Below, one piece after another: positions 1 to 7,152 of a stretch of DNA of 64,000 nucleotides; positions within the stretch are counted from its first letter, which is position 1; each line of letters begins with the position of its first letter. The stretch lies in NCBI RefSeq assembly GCF_013294025.1, contig NZ_JABSNL010000002.1, positions 186,001 to 250,000 on the forward strand. Reading direction: 5' to 3'. Under the pieces are notes generated by a model. The model searched no databases, had not been told where the DNA came from, and saw only the letters and a list, made by a program, of their open reading frames with translations. The stretch comes from Flavobacterium aeripolare (GTDB taxonomy: Bacteria > Bacteroidota > Bacteroidia > Flavobacteriales > Flavobacteriaceae). The position numbers and the translations under genes are program-made.

Positions 1-1194
1 GTCTGCAAAACTATTATTTGTCGAAAATTTCACGTTTTCAGTTAATTTTCTTGACATACCAATCTTAGCTGTAAGACGTCTAAACTCTGATCCAATTACG
101 GTACCTTCTGTCTTGTTGTATCCTAACGACACGTTGAAAGTTGATTTTTCGTCACCACCACTAGCAGAGATATCGTAAGATCTTAAAATAGCGTCTTTGT
201 TTTGTAACAATTCAGGCCAGTTTCCTTCTTTACCATCCCAATACTGTAATCCAGCAAAGTTATTGTCAATATTTAATCCTTGAGCAGTACCTAATAAAAA
301 TGTTTCAGCATTTGCTCTTGTAAAACTGTTATCTGCACCATAAGTATTGTATACAGCGTCAAGATATAGTTCTTTTCTTTGTTCTCCTGTTAAAGGAGTT
401 TGCCCTTTAACGGCATTGTTTTGGAAACCAATAGACGTATTCAAGTTGAATACTGTTTTTCCTGATTTTCCTTTTTTAGTTGTAATAATGATTACACCAT
501 TAGATCCTCTAGCTCCATATGCTGAAGTTGCAGAAGCATCTTTAAGTACTGTCATGCTTTCAATATCGCTACTCGCGATAGACGCAAGCGGAGATAATGT
601 AGATACGTTATCACTAGCTGCAAAAGCATCGTTAATAACGGGTACACCATCAATCACATATAAAGGTTGGTTACTTGCAGATACAGAACCCACACCTCTA
701 ATACGGATATCTTGTACAGATCCCGGTGTTCCAGATGATTGCGAAATTTGTAAACCAGCAACCTTACCTTGTAAAGCTTGATCTACAGAAACTACTGGAA
801 CTCCTTTTAAGATATCTCCAGATATTTGTTTCACACTTCCTGTTACTTCGTTTTTACCTTTAGAGACGTATCCTAAAATCACTACTTCTTCTAATTGCTT
901 TCCTTCTTCCTTCATCGTAACATTGATTTTAGAAGTGGTACCAACAGTTGCAGTAGCATTTTGCATACCTACAAAGGTAAACACAAGAACATCACCCGTT
1001 TTTGCTTTGATAGTATATTCTCCATCAAAATTTGTCTGAGTACTATTCTTTGTTCCTTTTACGTTTACATTAACTCCGGGTATAGAACCCATTGCATCCG
1101 AAACAACACCCTTAATCGTTTGCTCTTGTGCAAAAGCAAACTGAATAGACATCGCCATTACTAGCGCATAAATCCATTTGAATTTTAATCTCAT
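1..1194 (-). CDS. SusC/RagA-type TonB-linked outer membrane receptor, N-terminal part
   Basis: The frame is open from an ATG at 1194 to the window edge, giving 398 residues; the rest lies outside. The order is typical of SusC proteins. A signal peptide ends near FAFAQ (residue 22). A carboxypeptidase-regulatory-like beta-sandwich follows at about 25-100 (IKGVVSD, DFDGEYTI). The plug domain has LQGKVAGLQI, IRIRGVGS, YVIDGVPV, and SAYGARGSNGVIIITTKKG near residue 195. Such receptors import glycans, peptides or other large ligands with a SusD-like lipoprotein and TonB energy. The partner and ligand cannot be seen here because the downstream side is cut off. Family call is firm; substrate unknown. 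Confidence 0.94.
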   Translation of the reverse strand, partial: MRLKFKWIYALVMAMSIQFAFAQEQTIKGVVSDAMGSIPGVNVNVKGTKNSTQTNFDGEYTIKAKTGDVLVFTFVGMQNATATVGTTSKINVTMKEEGKQLEEVVILGYVSKGKNEVTGSVKQISGDILKGVPVVSVDQALQGKVAGLQISQSSGTPGSVQDIRIRGVGSVSASNQPLYVIDGVPVINDAFAASDNVSTLSPLASIASSDIESMTVLKDASATSAYGARGSNGVIIITTKKGKSGKTVFNLNTSIGFQNNAVKGQTPLTGEQRKELYLDAVYNTYGADNSFTRANAETFLLGTAQGLNIDNNFAGLQYWDGKEGNWPELLQNKDAILRSYDISASGGDEKSTFNVSLGYNKTEGTVIGSEFRRLTAKIGMSRKLTENVKFSTNNSFAD

Positions 1195-1621
1195 TATTTG
1201 AATTTTTGAATTAATTATTTATACAAAACTCATAATAAAAGCTTAAATATCGAGTGGTTGCACGCGATTAAAAACAAAGTTTAACATTCGCTAATAAATA
1301 AATAGTTAAAAAGGTTAAAAAAGAATTTTTTATCTAAATTATTACATTAAAATCGATTTATTATTAAATTTCATTTTCATCAAAATCTCAATAATGACAA
1401 GGCTTAACAAGCTTTTATTGTTAACTTTATGTTAAGGTTAAGTAAATTAACTGTTGTCTTTCTTGGCTTAGGTTGCTATTTGATCTTAGGCCTAAAATTC
1501 TTAATTTATTGAATAATTAGATGTTTTTTAACGGATAAAATGTTTTAATAATAGTGTGGTTAATAATTTTTAATTTTAAAAATGTTAGTTGTGCTAAAAG
1601 ATAAAAAAGTTTGAAATATGT
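1195..1621. other. non-coding region upstream of the susC-like gene
   Basis: About 430 very AT-rich bases lie between the susC-like start and the terminator that follows lipB. I see no convincing ORF or RNA gene and no clean TAnnTTTG promoter box. The receptor's promoter should lie in the part nearest 1195. The length of the leader leaves room for regulation, but I could not identify an operator. Confidence 0.5.
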
Positions 1622-1656
1622 AAAAAAAATAGGCTAAAACGTTTTCGTTTTAGCCT
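1622..1656 (-). terminator. intrinsic terminator after lipB
   Basis: An 11-bp perfect stem (AGGCTAAAACG paired with CGTTTTAGCCT) with a 4-base loop. On the minus strand it is followed by a run of T, so it terminates the leftward lipB transcript. Confidence 0.85.
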
Positions 1657-1699
1657 AAGAATTGCGGTGGTACTAGGTAAGTATTAGTTTGTTGTTACC

Positions 1700-2398
1700 T
1701 TATATGAATTCACTTTCAAACAATTGCGAAAAGTGCTTTAGTATTTTTGATTTTATATCTTGCTCATCTACACGGTCAATTCCTAATTCTACATTTAAAG
1801 AGGTCACCGCTTTTCCTCTAATTCCGCAAGGAATGATGTTGTCAAAATAACCTAGATCAGCATTTACGTTTAATGCAAAGCCATGCATAGTAACCCAGCG
1901 AGATGCTCGTACACCCATAGCGCAAATTTTTCTAGCAAATGGCGTTCCTACGCCTAACCATACACCAGTTTCTCCTTCGCTACGACCACATTCTAAACCG
2001 TATTCTTGTAACGTTAAAATAATCGCTTCTTCTAGAAAGCGAAGGTATTTATGAATGTCTGTAAAGAAGTTTTCTAAATCTATAATAGGATAGCCTACAA
2101 TTTGTCCTGGTCCGTGATAGGTGATGTCACCTCCACGATTTATTTTATAGAAGGTAGCTCCTTTATCTGCGAGTTGTTTCTCAGATAGAAGTAGGTTGCT
2201 CAAGTCTCCACTTTTGCCCAAGGTGTAAACATGAGGGTGTTCTACAAATAAAAAGTAATTAGGAGTTTCTAATTCTAATTCTTCTCTACGATTTCTAATT
2301 TTGATATCTACGATACCTTTAAATAGTTCTTCTTGGTATTCCCAAGTTGCTTGGTAATCTTTGTTTGCAAGATCCTGAAGCTGTATTTTTTTGTTCAT
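1700..2398 (-). CDS. lipB: lipoyl(octanoyl) transferase LipB
   Basis: LipB moves the octanoyl group from octanoyl-ACP to lipoyl domains, the first step of endogenous lipoate synthesis. LipA, encoded at about 18 kb in this window, then inserts sulfur. Diagnostic stretches are FVEHPHVYTLGKSGD, the octanoyl-binding RGGDITYHGPGQIVGYPI, GRSEGETGVW, and KICAMGVRASRWVTMHGFAL, which holds the catalytic Lys; the Cys is in IIPCGIRGKAVTSL. I chose the ATG at 2398, giving 232 residues. It sits one base after the stop of the upstream lipoprotein gene (TAAAATG), suggesting translational coupling. An in-frame TTG at 2407 would add three residues. A terminator follows. Confidence 0.95.
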   Translation of the reverse strand: MNKKIQLQDLANKDYQATWEYQEELFKGIVDIKIRNRREELELETPNYFLFVEHPHVYTLGKSGDLSNLLLSEKQLADKGATFYKINRGGDITYHGPGQIVGYPIIDLENFFTDIHKYLRFLEEAIILTLQEYGLECGRSEGETGVWLGVGTPFARKICAMGVRASRWVTMHGFALNVNADLGYFDNIIPCGIRGKAVTSLNVELGIDRVDEQDIKSKILKHFSQLFESEFI

Positions 2399-2399
2399 T

Positions 2400-3179
2400 T
2401 TATTCAAATTCTACTTTAAAACTTAAATCCATATTTTCTGATAGATTTTCCATAGCGATATCTTTTGTAAAGCTCTTTCTATCTGCTGCTATTATAACGT
2501 CTGGGATGGATACTGACTTGATTCTTTTTGGGAAATGATACGCTATCGAATACTTGCATTCTTTTAAAAAATCTCCCAACTTCTTAGAAAATTCATCCTC
2601 TGGTTCCTCTTCCTTCTTAACTTTTGTCTTTGATTTCTCTTTGTCAAGTTTCTTTTGTTGGTCTTTTGTTAAGCTAACCGTCTTTGTGAAAAAATTGCCG
2701 TCATAACTAAAACTTGTATTGCTGGAATTTTTTTCCTTTGAAGGTTTCATTTTGTTGCTAGCAATTTTTTTATCGGTGAGCGATAAGAGTGACGCTGCTT
2801 TTGTGGGTGATACCATATTAGCCATACTATCTACTGCTGGAAAGTCAAATTCCATATCATAGCTAAATTCCTTTTCTATTTCGTTAATTTTCATTTTAAC
2901 TCTAAAACGTTCAAGCATTTTATACTGTGCTTGTTCGATTTCAGATAATTTAGAAATGCTATCCTTGAGAGGTAGCATAAGCTCTTTAAAAGTAAAAACA
3001 GAATCCATTACTTTTGGCACTTTTGTCGAGTCGGTTGATTTTCCCATTTTCATGAGAGCCGATACGTCAAAACCATATGAAAATGTACCTGAGCCATCTT
3101 CATTTATAACCATTTTTTCCTTTATGGTACAACTTGTAAAAACAAAAATTGACAGTAACAGTAGTAAAAGTTTCTTCAT
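2400..3179 (-). CDS. uncharacterised lipoprotein, copy A of a tandem pair
   Basis: 259 residues with a lipoprotein signal (hydrophobic stretch, then FTSC at about residues 14-17). The mature part begins with a motif close to KMVINEDGSGTFSYGFD and ends in a beta-rich segment (KRIKSVSIPDVIIAADRKSF). A lysine- and glutamate-rich linker near residues 175-200 looks disordered. The protein upstream (3239-3964) has the same plan: lipobox, an 'IN(D/E)D-SGT' strand near the N-terminus, and 'YHFPxxIKSVS' near the C-terminus. The two are therefore paralogues. I do not recognise a characterised function. The stop is one base from the lipB start. Confidence 0.8.
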   Translation of the reverse strand: MKKLLLLLLSIFVFTSCTIKEKMVINEDGSGTFSYGFDVSALMKMGKSTDSTKVPKVMDSVFTFKELMLPLKDSISKLSEIEQAQYKMLERFRVKMKINEIEKEFSYDMEFDFPAVDSMANMVSPTKAASLLSLTDKKIASNKMKPSKEKNSSNTSFSYDGNFFTKTVSLTKDQQKKLDKEKSKTKVKKEEEPEDEFSKKLGDFLKECKYSIAYHFPKRIKSVSIPDVIIAADRKSFTKDIAMENLSENMDLSFKVEFE

Positions 3180-3238
3180 CTTTTTTTATTGCAAAGATAC
3201 AAACTCTACTTTATAAAGAAGGTACTGTTTGCTGGTGA

Positions 3239-3964
3239 TTACTCTAAGGTTACTGTTAAGTTTGTACTAAGAGGATCTTTTAGAAAGTCTAAAATGGCGA
3301 ATTGTAATTTTAAGGATTTTTTATCGTCACTAATTACCGCGCTGCTATTTGATACTGATTTGATTTTAGTTGGAAAATGATATTCCAGTATATAGGACTG
3401 CATCAATTTTAAGTCGTAAATTTTATTGTAAGACGATAGCTTTTCTTTTTCTTTCTTTAAAATAGTATCATTTGTGATGGTAACTATTCTATTAAACTGC
3501 TTGTTCTGTAATGTGTATTGTATAGTATAATAATGTTCTTCGGCTGTTAATGCGTAATTGTGCACGATGTCGCTTACGTAATTTTCGGTTTTAGAGAGAT
3601 CGGCTACATCTTCTACCTTTTGAAATTCTTGAGATATGGTTGTGCGAAACTCCTTTTCAAAAGCACTTTTTTTAAGATGAACTGTCACCTCTTTAAATCT
3701 ATTAAAGAGTGCTTTTTCTGTTTCGGTATATTTTACAAAATTAGTATTGTACTTGGTTATATAGTCCTTGAATACATAAGTCGTGTCTTGCTCCGCTGTC
3801 TCCTTAGTGTAATTTTCTCCTGCGATTTGCAGGTAACTATTTTCGTTTCTATGACTGTCAAATACTACTGTTCCGGAGTAATCATCATTAATATGTACTG
3901 TCTCTGTGACTTCGCAACTGATTAATAATGGAAGCGCAACTAGTAGAAGAAAATATTTTTTCAT
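3239..3964 (-). CDS. uncharacterised lipoprotein, copy B of a tandem pair
   Basis: 241 residues. The signal peptide ends in a lipobox (LLISC, Cys at about 17). ETVHINDDYSGTVVFDS near the N-terminus and EYHFPTKIKSVSNSSAVISDDKKSL near the C-terminus match the same places in the downstream copy A. The middle is charged and predicted helical. It lies 59 bp upstream of copy A and is probably co-transcribed with it and lipB. Probably anchored in the outer membrane facing the periplasm; function unknown. Overall identity to copy A looks low outside the two motifs, suggesting an old duplication. Confidence 0.78.
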   Translation of the reverse strand: MKKYFLLLVALPLLISCEVTETVHINDDYSGTVVFDSHRNENSYLQIAGENYTKETAEQDTTYVFKDYITKYNTNFVKYTETEKALFNRFKEVTVHLKKSAFEKEFRTTISQEFQKVEDVADLSKTENYVSDIVHNYALTAEEHYYTIQYTLQNKQFNRIVTITNDTILKKEKEKLSSYNKIYDLKLMQSYILEYHFPTKIKSVSNSSAVISDDKKSLKLQFAILDFLKDPLSTNLTVTLE

Positions 3965-4064
3965 GTTAGAATCATTGATTTTATATGGTCTAAATATACA
4001 TGACTTTTATATTCTAATTTCTTTTTTTGGCTATATATTCTTGTGAAAAATTCTTGTGCTAAAA

Positions 4065-4162
4065 TAGCCCCGATTGTAAGTGGTATCCCGCGCCTTTTAT
4101 TGGCGTGGATAAAACGGAAAGCGGGAGGAGCGTTGTTTATTTTCGAAAAAGTACTGCTCCAG
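4065..4162. repeat. structured intergenic element upstream of lysS
   Basis: A GC-richer block in AT-rich intergenic DNA. It holds a hairpin of TATCCCGCGCC (4084-4094) with GGCGTGGATA (4102-4111), allowing one bulge and one G-T pair. It also holds a wider inverted repeat, GGAGC (4127-4131) with GCTCC (4156-4160), and outer GCCCCGAT and AGCGGGA blocks. From memory, similar GCCCCGAT...GGAAAGCGGGA elements recur between genes of Flavobacterium; this is not checked. It ends about 40 bp before the lysS promoter. Role unknown. Confidence 0.5.
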
Positions 4163-4203
4163 AAATTTACTTTAATGATGTATGATTTTTAGCATTTGTT
4201 CAC

Positions 4204-4236
4204 TTTGCAACTTTAACACATAAAGACTATCTTTGC
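4204..4236 (+). promoter_or_regulatory. Bacteroidetes-type promoter of lysS
   Basis: A -33 TTTG at 4204-4207 and a -7 TATCTTTG at 4229-4236, separated by 21 bp, match the TTG/TAnnTTTG consensus used by the primary sigma factor of Bacteroidetes. Transcription would start near 4243, giving a leader of only about 14 bases before the ATG at 4257. Confidence 0.7.
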
Positions 4237-4256
4237 GCTCTTAAAATTAGAGTAAA

Positions 4257-5960
4257 ATGGCACTATCAGAACAAGAAATTATCCGTAGAGAAAAACTACA
4301 GTCCTTACGTAATTTGGGTATCAACCCTTATCCAGCAAATCTTTTCCCTGTGAATCATACTTCGAAGCAAGTGAAGGAAAGCTTTGAAGAAGGTAAGAAG
4401 GTTATTGTAGCCGGACGTTTGATGAGTGTGCGTGATCAAGGAAAAGCTTGTTTTGCTGAGCTTCAAGATAGCGAAGGCCGCATTCAATTGTATGTGAATC
4501 GTGATGTGCTTTGTGAAGGTGATGATAAAACGTTGTACAACCAAGTATTTAAAAAATTAACCGATTTAGGTGATTTTATAGGTATCGAAGGGGAATTATT
4601 TACTACAAAAGTTGGTGCGCAATGCATACGTGTAGACCAATTTACTTTTTTAAGTAAAACATTACGTCCGTTGCCATTACCAAAGGTAGATGAAGACGGA
4701 AAAGTGCATGATGCTTTTAATGACGCTGAATTGCGTTACAGAATGCGTTATGTAGATTTGACGGTAAACCAAAACGTAAAGGAGACCTTTATTAAGAGAA
4801 CAAAATTGTTCAACGCCATGCGTGGTTTCTTTAATGATGCAGGATATCTAGAAGTTGAAACTCCGGTTTTACAATCAATTCCTGGTGGTGCTGCGGCAAG
4901 ACCGTTTATTACTCACCATAACTCACTTGATATGCCTTTGTACATGCGTATCGCTAATGAGTTGTACTTAAAAAGATTAATTGTAGGTGGTTTTGATGGA
5001 GTGTATGAGTTCTCTAAAAACTTCAGAAATGAAGGAATGGATAGAACGCACAATCCTGAGTTTACTGCCATGGAAATATATGTAGCCTACAAAGACTACA
5101 ACTGGATGATGGAATTCACTGAGAATTTATTAGAACATTGCGCTGTGAGCGTTAATGGGACTAGTGAAGCAGTTTTTGGTGAGAACAAAATCAACTTTAA
5201 AGCTCCTTATGCTCGTGTAACAATGACTGATTCTATCAAGCATTTTACAGGATTTGATATCTCTGGTAAAACAGAAGCAGAATTGTTTGATGCTGCAAAA
5301 GGAATGGGTATCGAAGTAGATGCTACAATGGGTAAAGGAAAATTGATTGATGAGATTTTTGGAGCAAAATGTGAAGGAAATTACATTCAGCCAACATTTA
5401 TTACTGATTATCCTAAGGAAATGTCGCCACTTTGTAAAGAGCACCGTGACAATCCGGAGTTAACAGAGCGTTTTGAATTAATGGTTTGTGGTAAAGAGGT
5501 TGCCAATGCATATTCTGAATTAAATGACCCAATTGATCAAAGAGCGCGTTTTGAAGACCAAATGCGTTTAGCTGAAAAAGGAGATGATGAAGCAACTGGA
5601 ATTATTGATGAAGATTTCTTGAGAGCATTAGAATACGGAATGCCACCTACCTCTGGATTAGGAATAGGAATGGATCGTTTAATGATGTTCTTAACCAATA
5701 ATGCATCAATTCAAGAAGTATTGTTTTTCCCACAAATGAGACCGGAGAAAAAACAAATTACTGTTGAGCTTGAAGCAGACGAGAAAACAATTGTTGCTAT
5801 TTTACAAGCGAATGAAAACCAAATGGAATTTGGTTTACTGAAAATTAAATCAGAATTAAGCGGTAAAAAATGGGACAAAGCCATGAAAAATCTATCCGCT
5901 TTAGGTATGACAGAAGTTGTTGTTGAAGGTGACGTAAAAGCTTGTAGATTGAAAGGATAA
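4257..5960 (+). CDS. lysS: lysyl-tRNA synthetase, class II, with C-terminal extension
   Basis: LysS charges tRNA-Lys with lysine in the cytoplasm. Residues 1-150 are the OB-fold anticodon-binding domain (VIVAGRLMSVRDQGKACFAEL). The class II core contains motif 2 (FRNEGMDRTHNPEF, about 256-269) and motif 3 (GLGIGMDRLMMFL, about 467-479). A usual bacterial LysS of about 500 residues ends just after FFPQMRPE. Here about 70 more residues (498-567) form an extra module resembling a small helical nucleic-acid-binding fold (LLKIKSELSGKKWDKAMKNL). I recall this extension in other flavobacterial LysS. The gene stands alone between its own promoter and a terminator. Confidence 0.97.
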   Translation: MALSEQEIIRREKLQSLRNLGINPYPANLFPVNHTSKQVKESFEEGKKVIVAGRLMSVRDQGKACFAELQDSEGRIQLYVNRDVLCEGDDKTLYNQVFKKLTDLGDFIGIEGELFTTKVGAQCIRVDQFTFLSKTLRPLPLPKVDEDGKVHDAFNDAELRYRMRYVDLTVNQNVKETFIKRTKLFNAMRGFFNDAGYLEVETPVLQSIPGGAAARPFITHHNSLDMPLYMRIANELYLKRLIVGGFDGVYEFSKNFRNEGMDRTHNPEFTAMEIYVAYKDYNWMMEFTENLLEHCAVSVNGTSEAVFGENKINFKAPYARVTMTDSIKHFTGFDISGKTEAELFDAAKGMGIEVDATMGKGKLIDEIFGAKCEGNYIQPTFITDYPKEMSPLCKEHRDNPELTERFELMVCGKEVANAYSELNDPIDQRARFEDQMRLAEKGDDEATGIIDEDFLRALEYGMPPTSGLGIGMDRLMMFLTNNASIQEVLFFPQMRPEKKQITVELEADEKTIVAILQANENQMEFGLLKIKSELSGKKWDKAMKNLSALGMTEVVVEGDVKACRLKG

Positions 5961-5985
5961 TTCTTTATACTAAATTATATATTTG

Positions 5986-6016
5986 AAAAAGGAGCTTCTT
6001 GATGAAGCTCCTTTTC
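5986..6016 (+). terminator. intrinsic terminator after lysS
   Basis: Stem GGAGCTTC / GAAGCTCC with a 5-base loop. A-rich and T-rich flanks let it act in both directions, so it serves lysS and the convergent dehydrogenase gene. Confidence 0.85.
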
Positions 6017-6021
6017 TAGTT

Positions 6022-7047
6022 TTATGCTAAAAGCGCCAATTTATTATCGATATTATCTTTTGACAATAATGATTCAATATTACTTAAAGTAGTCAATGCA
6101 ATTTGTGTTAAAGCCTCATTTGTAAAAAAAGCTTGATGCGCCGTCACGAGAACATTAGGAAAACTCATCAAGCGCTGAATTTCGTCATCTTGAATAATAT
6201 CATCAGACAGATCTTTAAAGAACAGTTTTTCTTCTTGTTCGTAAACATCAATACCTAAATAGCCCACTTTCCCCTCTTTCAAAGCTGTAATAATGTCTAA
6301 TGTGTTGATTAAAGCACCACGACTAGTATTGATAATCATTACGTTATTTTTCATGATCGAAAGCGCTTCTTTATTGATTAAGTGTCTGGTTTGCTCGTTC
6401 AAAGGGCAATGTAGTGAAAGGATATCTGCTTGCTTAAAAATAGTATTTAAATCAGTGAATACGACAGCTTCTTTCTGCATCTCAGGATCTGTAGTAATGT
6501 CGTAAGCTAAAATAGTACAGCCAAACCCTTTTACTATTTTGGCGAATGCCTTACCTATATTTCCTGTTCCAATTATACCAATGGTTTTCCCGTGCAGGTC
6601 AAAACCTAATAAACCGTTCAGTGAAAAATTTTGCTCTCGAACTCTATTATAAGCTTTGTGTGTTTTTCTATTTAACGTTAAAATCATTGCCATGGCATGT
6701 TCAGCAACGGCCTCTGGAGAATAGGAGGGAACACGACAAACATGAATTCCGAACTTCTTAGCAGCTTCTAAATCTACATTATTAAATCCTGCACAACGAA
6801 GTGCTATTATCTTCACTTTCTTCTGAGCTAGTTGTGCGATAACTGCCGCATCTACAATGTCATTTACAAAAACGCAAATGATGGTTTCGTCCTGAAGTAA
6901 AGCAACCGTTTTACTATTTAATTGCGGTTCTAAAAATGTAAGTGCAAAGTTAAAATTAGAATTATATTTTTCGAAAAAAGTCTTGTCGTAAGGCTGTGTC
7001 GAGAAAAAAGCAATCTTAGTATGTTGGTTTTTAGTAATTGGCTTCAT
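6022..7047 (-). CDS. D-2-hydroxyacid dehydrogenase, D-lactate dehydrogenase-like
   Basis: A 341-residue NAD-dependent D-isomer 2-hydroxyacid dehydrogenase. Visible signatures are RCAGFNNVDL (about 102), the NAD-binding GIIGTGNIGKAF (about 158), LHCPLNEQTRHLINKE, and NTSRGALINT with its catalytic Arg. The catalytic His is in VLVTAHQAFFTNEA near residue 308, where the family more often has HQAF or HNAF. The overall pattern fits fermentative D-lactate dehydrogenases (LdhA type), which reduce pyruvate to D-lactate. Other 2-keto acids are possible. It is convergent with lysS and appears monocistronic. Confidence 0.88.
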   Translation of the reverse strand: MKPITKNQHTKIAFFSTQPYDKTFFEKYNSNFNFALTFLEPQLNSKTVALLQDETIICVFVNDIVDAAVIAQLAQKKVKIIALRCAGFNNVDLEAAKKFGIHVCRVPSYSPEAVAEHAMAMILTLNRKTHKAYNRVREQNFSLNGLLGFDLHGKTIGIIGTGNIGKAFAKIVKGFGCTILAYDITTDPEMQKEAVVFTDLNTIFKQADILSLHCPLNEQTRHLINKEALSIMKNNVMIINTSRGALINTLDIITALKEGKVGYLGIDVYEQEEKLFFKDLSDDIIQDDEIQRLMSFPNVLVTAHQAFFTNEALTQIALTTLSNIESLLSKDNIDNKLALLA

Positions 7048-7116
7048 AGAAAGTTTTGATTGATTTTAATTTAGTTAACTGGAACTAATTTAAGTTTAAT
7101 TATGATAAGAAGTTGT

Positions 7117-7146
7117 AAAGCGACTTGTTATTTAGACAAGTCGCTT
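7117..7146. terminator. hairpin after the nitronate-monooxygenase-like gene
   Basis: A perfect 12-bp stem (AAAGCGACTTGT with ACAAGTCGCTTT) with a 6-base loop, just downstream of the leftward gene ending at 7153. The T-run is better on the plus strand than on the minus strand, so leftward termination may be weak. Confidence 0.6.
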
Positions 7147-7152
7147 TTGTTT

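Noticed and set aside
4305..4544. Antisense ORF within lysS and similar antisense ORFs in other genes
   Set aside because: They have no recognisable domain and overlap well-supported coding sequence, so they are frame shadows.
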